Shown here one piece after another: positions 60,084-64,000 of a stretch of DNA of 64,000 bases. The notes below the pieces were generated by a model. The model ran no database searches. It saw only the letters and a program-made list of their open reading frames with translations, and was not told the origin of the DNA. The position numbers and the translations under genes are program-made. Source of the stretch: Gemmatimonadota bacterium (GTDB lineage: Bacteria; Gemmatimonadota; Gemmatimonadetes; Palauibacterales; KS3-K002); contig CP070815.1 in NCBI GenBank assembly GCA_020344215.1, positions 2,387,858 through 2,451,857 of the forward strand. Reading direction: 5' to 3'. Position 1 is the first letter of the stretch; each line of letters starts with the position of its first letter.

Positions 60084-62252
60084 TCAGCTTTCGCGTAGGG
60101 CGCGGAGGATCCTCTCAGCTGTCATCGGGAGCACGAAGGTGCGGACACCGATGGCATCGTAGACGGCATTGGCGATTACGGCGCCCATAGGTGTGATCGC
60201 AGGCTCCCCACAGCCGGACGGGGGCATCTCTTGGTTGTCAACCAGCACCGTCTCGATCTGCGGCACCCAGGAGAAGCGAGGTAGCTTGTAGGTATCGAAG
60301 TCCTTGTCGAGCACCTCGCCCCCGTTGAAGCGGACTTCCTCGCTGAGAACGTAGCCGAGCCCCATCGTGATGCAGCCCTCGATCTGCAGTCGGACACCGT
60401 CGGGGTTGATCACCTCGCCCGTGTCCTGGGCGCAAACGACACGCTTCACCTTGACGGCGCCGGTTGCCCGGTCGACCTCGACCTCCGCCATGGTAGCGAC
60501 GTAGGTGTCGTGATAGTCGGTGATGGCGAGTCCGTGGCCGCGCCCGCTGGGAGCCACCGCCCACTCGCGCCCAAACTTCTCGGCCGCCGCTTCCACGACT
60601 CGGCGCATCCTCTCGTCCACGAGATTGGCGAACCGGAACGACAGCGGATCCTTGCCGGCCGCCTGCGCCATGATGTCCATCTGCTGCTCCATGGCGAAGA
60701 CGTTCGTATTGCTGGCCGGCGCGCGCCAGGCGCCGACCGAGAAGGGATGGGCTGGGTGTCCCCCACCGCCCCAACTCCCACGTGACAGGACACGATGATG
60801 GGGGATGTGATAGACCGGCTCGGAGCTTCGCGAGCCGCCGAACAGGTTGTCGTAGTCCCAGTAGACCACCCTGTTCGCGCGGTCGAACCCCGATTTCACT
60901 TTGACGACCGCCGCCGGCCGGAACGTGTCGTAGAAGAACTCCTCCTGGCGGGTCCACGCCACCTGCACCGGCCGGCCGGCCAGCTTGGCCAGGCGGGCCG
61001 TCTCCGTCACCTGCCGGTTGCTCGCCTTGCCGCCGAACCCTCCGCCCACAAACGGCGTGATCACGCGCACGTCCTCGGCGGGAATACCCAGCGCCTCCGC
61101 CGCCTGGCCCTGGACCCAGAACGGTGCCTGCGTGGACGCCCAGACGGTGGCGCGGTCGCCTTCCAGCTGAACCAACGCCGTATGGGGCTCGATGGGCGCG
61201 TGGGCCACATAGTGATTCAGGTAAGTGACCTCGAACGTCTTCACCGCGAGCCTTCGCCCCTCGTCCAGGTCGCCGGCTGCTGCGAATGTCTCAGCCTCTG
61301 GCGCCAAGCTCTCCAGGTGCTCGAAGATGTTGCTGTTGTCCACCGTCCTCTCGGGCTCGCTGTAGCGGGCCTCTATCCTGGCGAGGGCGCGCTCCGCCAC
61401 ATCCGGGTACTCGTGCAGCACAGCCACCAGGTCGCCGTCACGCACCACACGAACCCCATCGATCTCCTCGGCGGCCGACGTATCCACGTGCTCGAGGGTC
61501 GCGCCGTGCATCGGCGGCCTCAAGATCCGAGCGTACAGCATGCCGGGCACACGGATGTCGCCGCAGTAACGGGCCAGGCCGGTTACCTTCACCTCGGCGT
61601 CCGCGCGAGACGCACCCTTCCCACAGATCCGCAGTTCGGAGCGACCCTTGGGCGTTGTACTCGCCTCGATACGGTGCTCCAGTTGCTTGCCACGTGCGAG
61701 CTCGGCGTACGAGACTCTCTTACCCGGATCGTCCTGGTCGAAGACCACGCCGTCTTCGACGGCCAGTCGATCCTGCGACGCACCCAGGTGCTCCGCCGCC
61801 AACTCGATCAACAGCGCCCGAGCCGCGGCGCCCGCTCGACGGAGGGCCGGTCCGTACTGTCTCGTGCTCAGCGAGCCCACCGTCGCCATGTCCCGCGGGC
61901 AAAGCGCCGTGTCGCCCATCACCATATCGACCGAATCGAGCGACACATCGAGCTCGTCTGCCAGCATCTGGGCGAGCGACGTGATGATCCCCTGCCCCAT
62001 CTCGATCTTGCCGGAGTAACAGTTGACCCGGCCGGCCTCGCCGATGTGCAGGTAGGCACTGATCTCGTCCGGATAGCGTCCGCCCCTTCTCTGCTGCGCC
62101 AGCGCCAGCGACTCCTCCATCGCGGCGAGCGGCTCGCCTGCCGTGAAGATGATGGTGATTCCGCCCAGGACCTTGAGCATCTCCCGGCGGCTCAGCGTGA
62201 ACGCGTCGGAAACGTGCTCGGGCTCGCAAAAGCAGTACTCGTCCGGTCTCAT
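60084..62252 (-). CDS. Molybdenum hydroxylase large subunit (isoquinoline 1-oxidoreductase/aldehyde oxidase type)
   Basis: 722 aa. Near residue 20 a twin-arginine-like 'SRREMLKVLGG' and a hydrophobic stretch suggest Tat export. Mo-cofactor motifs: 'GKIEMGQGI', 'GGGFGGKASNRQVTE', 'GAWRAPASNTN' and the catalytic Glu in 'GCGEPAITPMG'. This is the IorB-like single-polypeptide form. It works with the [2Fe-2S] subunit, whose gene overlaps by 4 bp. Substrate: an aromatic heterocycle or aldehyde, unresolved. Confidence 0.9.
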   Translation of the reverse strand: MRPDEYCFCEPEHVSDAFTLSRREMLKVLGGITIIFTAGEPLAAMEESLALAQQRRGGRYPDEISAYLHIGEAGRVNCYSGKIEMGQGIITSLAQMLADELDVSLDSVDMVMGDTALCPRDMATVGSLSTRQYGPALRRAGAAARALLIELAAEHLGASQDRLAVEDGVVFDQDDPGKRVSYAELARGKQLEHRIEASTTPKGRSELRICGKGASRADAEVKVTGLARYCGDIRVPGMLYARILRPPMHGATLEHVDTSAAEEIDGVRVVRDGDLVAVLHEYPDVAERALARIEARYSEPERTVDNSNIFEHLESLAPEAETFAAAGDLDEGRRLAVKTFEVTYLNHYVAHAPIEPHTALVQLEGDRATVWASTQAPFWVQGQAAEALGIPAEDVRVITPFVGGGFGGKASNRQVTETARLAKLAGRPVQVAWTRQEEFFYDTFRPAAVVKVKSGFDRANRVVYWDYDNLFGGSRSSEPVYHIPHHRVLSRGSWGGGGHPAHPFSVGAWRAPASNTNVFAMEQQMDIMAQAAGKDPLSFRFANLVDERMRRVVEAAAEKFGREWAVAPSGRGHGLAITDYHDTYVATMAEVEVDRATGAVKVKRVVCAQDTGEVINPDGVRLQIEGCITMGLGYVLSEEVRFNGGEVLDKDFDTYKLPRFSWVPQIETVLVDNQEMPPSGCGEPAITPMGAVIANAVYDAIGVRTFVLPMTAERILRALRES

Positions 62253-62728
62253 GGGCGGCCTCCATTCATCTTCCTGGACGCCGTCTGGATGGCCTCGAGG
62301 ACGCGCTTATGGCTTCCGCAACGGCAGAGGTTGCCCTCCATGTGTGCGATGATCTGGTCGCCCGAGGGATTGGAGTTCCGCCGCAGCAGGCTGTAGGCGG
62401 AGAGAATCATCCCGGACGTGCAGAACCCACACTGCATCGCGTCGTGCTCCACAAACGCCTGCTGCACCGGATGTAGCACCGCGTCGGATGCCAGACCCTC
62501 GACCGTCGTCACTTCTTTACCTTGTACCTCCCTCACGGGAAACATACAGGAGCGGACGGCCTCGCCGTCGACCAGCACCGTACAGGCCCCGCAGAGGCCC
62601 GCGCCACACCCATACTTCGCACCGGTAAGGGCAAGGTCGGTGCGGAGCACCCACAGGAGCAGGCGATCTGCGTCGAGCGTGAGGGTCGTGGCTCGGCCAT
62701 TGAGTTGGAACTCAACGACTTCTTTCAT
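62249..62728 (-). CDS. Molybdenum hydroxylase [2Fe-2S] small subunit
   Basis: 159 aa from ATG 62728 (GGGAGAG upstream). Plant-type [2Fe-2S] motif 'CGAGLCGACTVLVDG' with C-x4-C-x2-C and then C in 'RSCMFPV', and a second helical [2Fe-2S] domain 'CGFCTSGMILSA' with 'CRCGSHKRVLEAI'. Pairs with the large subunit (ATGA overlap) to relay electrons from the Mo site. Soluble partner without its own signal. Confidence 0.93.
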   Translation of the reverse strand: MKEVVEFQLNGRATTLTLDADRLLLWVLRTDLALTGAKYGCGAGLCGACTVLVDGEAVRSCMFPVREVQGKEVTTVEGLASDAVLHPVQQAFVEHDAMQCGFCTSGMILSAYSLLRRNSNPSGDQIIAHMEGNLCRCGSHKRVLEAIQTASRKMNGGRP

Positions 62729-62892
62729 GCGACTCTCCCGGCAAGAGACAGCTTCTCGGACAGCCTTCAGGCTAGTCCAAACACCTAGAGTGCTTCGGTG
62801 GCTGTCACGTTGTTGCGAACCGCTGCGGCCGCGCAAGGGCTGTTCGGGGAACACCGCAAGTCATCATGCGAGCCGCTACGGCCTGCTGGCGC

Positions 62893-64000
62893 CTATCTCG
62901 CTCGCCACTCCCTGGCGTCGAGCAGCTCGCCTGCGGGAGTCACGGCCTGAAGCGTAACCCTGTCGGAGCTAGCCTCGAAGAGACAGAAGTGGTGCAGGTC
63001 GAAGAAGACCTGCGAATAGGGGTTCTGCAAGTCTGCATCCTCAGTCCTGCGATATAGCCCCGCTCCGCCGCCGCCGCAGGTGATGGCAGTCAGACCGTCG
63101 GGCAGCTCGGACCGCTCGTACACGTGGTCGTGGCCCGCAACAAACGCTGTTGCGCCGCGCTTGCTCAAGATCGGGATTATGATCTCACGAGCATCTCTTG
63201 CCGGTCGTTCAACGGGATGCCCCTCCTCGTCCAATCGTCCGTGCCCGCTCGACGAAAAACCCGGGTAGTGGGTAAACAGGAATACGAACCGGGCCTTAGA
63301 CTGGGACAGCGTTTCCTCTAACCAGTGCGCGTTATCGCTTTCGTTGGACCAGTCCTGCTCGCCATCGATGCCGATCAGCAACACGCTGCCCAGCTCCTGT
63401 AACCAGTTGCGGGCGCGGCCGTCCTCCGAAGGGGTGAAGAAGATCTCGTCGTAGAACGGGGCATTCCTTTCGTGGTTACCTATCACTGCGTAGACCGGGA
63501 CGTTTTCGAGGAGGGCCCGTCCGGGTTCCCAGAATTCCGTATCCCATTCCCAATCGCGTCGGCCGTTGGTGACCATGTCACCAACGTGAACCACGAGGTC
63601 TGGCCGGCTCTCCGCCACGGCCTCAGCAACCGCCTGCCAGTCCGCGACATTCGTTCTGGTGTCGCCGACCACGACGAACCTGAGGCCGCCGCCTTGCAGG
63701 CTGGGCGGTTCGATCGTCCTGCCGGCCCAGTAACCGTCCCGCTCCGCGACGACCGCGTAGGCCCCAGCCTCTCCCGAATCCTGCCGTGGCACGCGCACCC
63801 GGTGCAGGAGCCCAAGACCCGTACCCGCCACACGTTCCATCCCCTCCAGACCATCCAGGCGCCGAGCAGCTTCGGTCCTGTAGACCGATACCGTCGCCGG
63901 CATGTTGGTGCGGCAAGTCACCGTGAAGGACTCCTCGTCGAAGGCGCCCAGCAGAGGGCCCGTCTGGAAACTCAGATCGCTACTCCGCAGGGCCGTGAGT
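62893..64000 (-). CDS. Purple-acid-phosphatase-like metallophosphoesterase, 5' end outside the window
   Basis: The frame is open to 64000 (with 'DLSFQTGPLLGAFDEESFTV' upstream of the first ATG), so the start lies beyond the edge. An N-terminal PAP fibronectin-like region leads to calcineurin-like metal motifs: 'VVGDTRTN', 'HVGDMVTNGRRDWEWD', 'IGNHERNAPFYDE', 'LFTHYPGFSSSGHG' and 'VAGHDHVYERS'. These supply the dimetal ligands. Expected: an exported phosphatase with a secondary-structure-rich N-domain. Divergence at the C-terminus is minor. At least 369 residues are in the window. Confidence 0.88.
   Translation of the reverse strand, partial: LTALRSSDLSFQTGPLLGAFDEESFTVTCRTNMPATVSVYRTEAARRLDGLEGMERVAGTGLGLLHRVRVPRQDSGEAGAYAVVAERDGYWAGRTIEPPSLQGGGLRFVVVGDTRTNVADWQAVAEAVAESRPDLVVHVGDMVTNGRRDWEWDTEFWEPGRALLENVPVYAVIGNHERNAPFYDEIFFTPSEDGRARNWLQELGSVLLIGIDGEQDWSNESDNAHWLEETLSQSKARFVFLFTHYPGFSSSGHGRLDEEGHPVERPARDAREIIIPILSKRGATAFVAGHDHVYERSELPDGLTAITCGGGGAGLYRRTEDADLQNPYSQVFFDLHHFCLFEASSDRVTLQAVTPAGELLDAREWRAR

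Noticed and set aside
60795..62396. 533-codon plus-strand frame opposite the molybdenum hydroxylase
   Set aside because: Antisense shadow in GC-rich DNA. The minus strand has Tat motif and molybdopterin-binding motifs; the plus frame has none.

Overview
The window looks like a chromosomal segment of a GC-rich Gram-negative bacterium. Lipoprotein signal peptides, multihaem c-type cytochromes, paired M16 zinc proteases, a TolB/TPR protein and a PadR/FtsX-permease pair together suggest Gemmatimonadota or a related phylum. That placement is inference; the 142 bases of 16S rRNA at the left edge are too few to settle it here. No phage, insertion sequence or CRISPR array was seen.

Layout. 1-0.6 kb: 5' end of a 16S gene with leader (boxA-like site, promoter) and tRNA-His(GTG), all on the minus strand. 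0.7-11.9 kb: housekeeping and accessory genes, namely a cation/proton antiporter, an M16 protease fused to a membrane/PH-like domain, an alpha/beta hydrolase remnant, a redoxin, an NTF2-like protein, an alpha/beta hydrolase-OsmC fusion, a glyoxalase-type dioxygenase, an M1 aminopeptidase lipoprotein and a monohaem cytochrome c. 12.3-30.7 kb: one very long minus-strand operon, the highlight of the window. 31-48.9 kb: PQQ dehydrogenase, pyruvate phosphate dikinase, cardiolipin synthase, HEAT-repeat protein, gamma-glutamyltransferase, and a Na/Pi symporter with PhoU. 49-64 kb: M16 pair, octahaem cytochrome c with cytochrome b and a fatty-acid hydroxylase-like protein, TolB/TPR protein, CobO, nucleoside phosphorylase, a deleted ADOP permease with PadR and its operator, a molybdenum hydroxylase pair, and a metallophosphatase cut by the window edge.

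The 18.4-kb operon runs (5' to 3' on the minus strand) marR-like regulator, hdrC, hdrB, an HdrA N-terminal half fused to NuoE, an HndB-like ferredoxin, NuoF fused to a GltD-like domain, DRTGG, CBS-ATPase, DRTGG, PHP, ATPase, a NuoG-type module fused to an HdrA C-terminal half and a complete HdrA, mvhD, a small protein, a dihaem sensor kinase, a single-domain response regulator, mvhG, mvhA and the hydrogenase maturation protease. Read together, it encodes a hydrogenase (group 3c-like, MvhADG), a heterodisulfide-reductase-like core (HdrABC) and an NAD(P)H module (NuoEFG/GltD). I infer a soluble flavin-based electron-bifurcating or confurcating supercomplex linking H2, NAD(P)H, ferredoxin and an unknown (di)sulfide, with its own redox sensing. 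The bifurcating function and the substrate are inferred, not shown by sequence.

Regulation visible in the DNA: the marR promoter at 30.84 kb and a promoter-like site at 12.14 kb, beyond the last operon gene and upstream of the cytochrome c gene, share a nearly identical 14-bp word containing GGTTAA. This suggests both are controlled by the same regulator. The regulator has a cysteine-rich tail that could bind a metal or Fe-S cluster.
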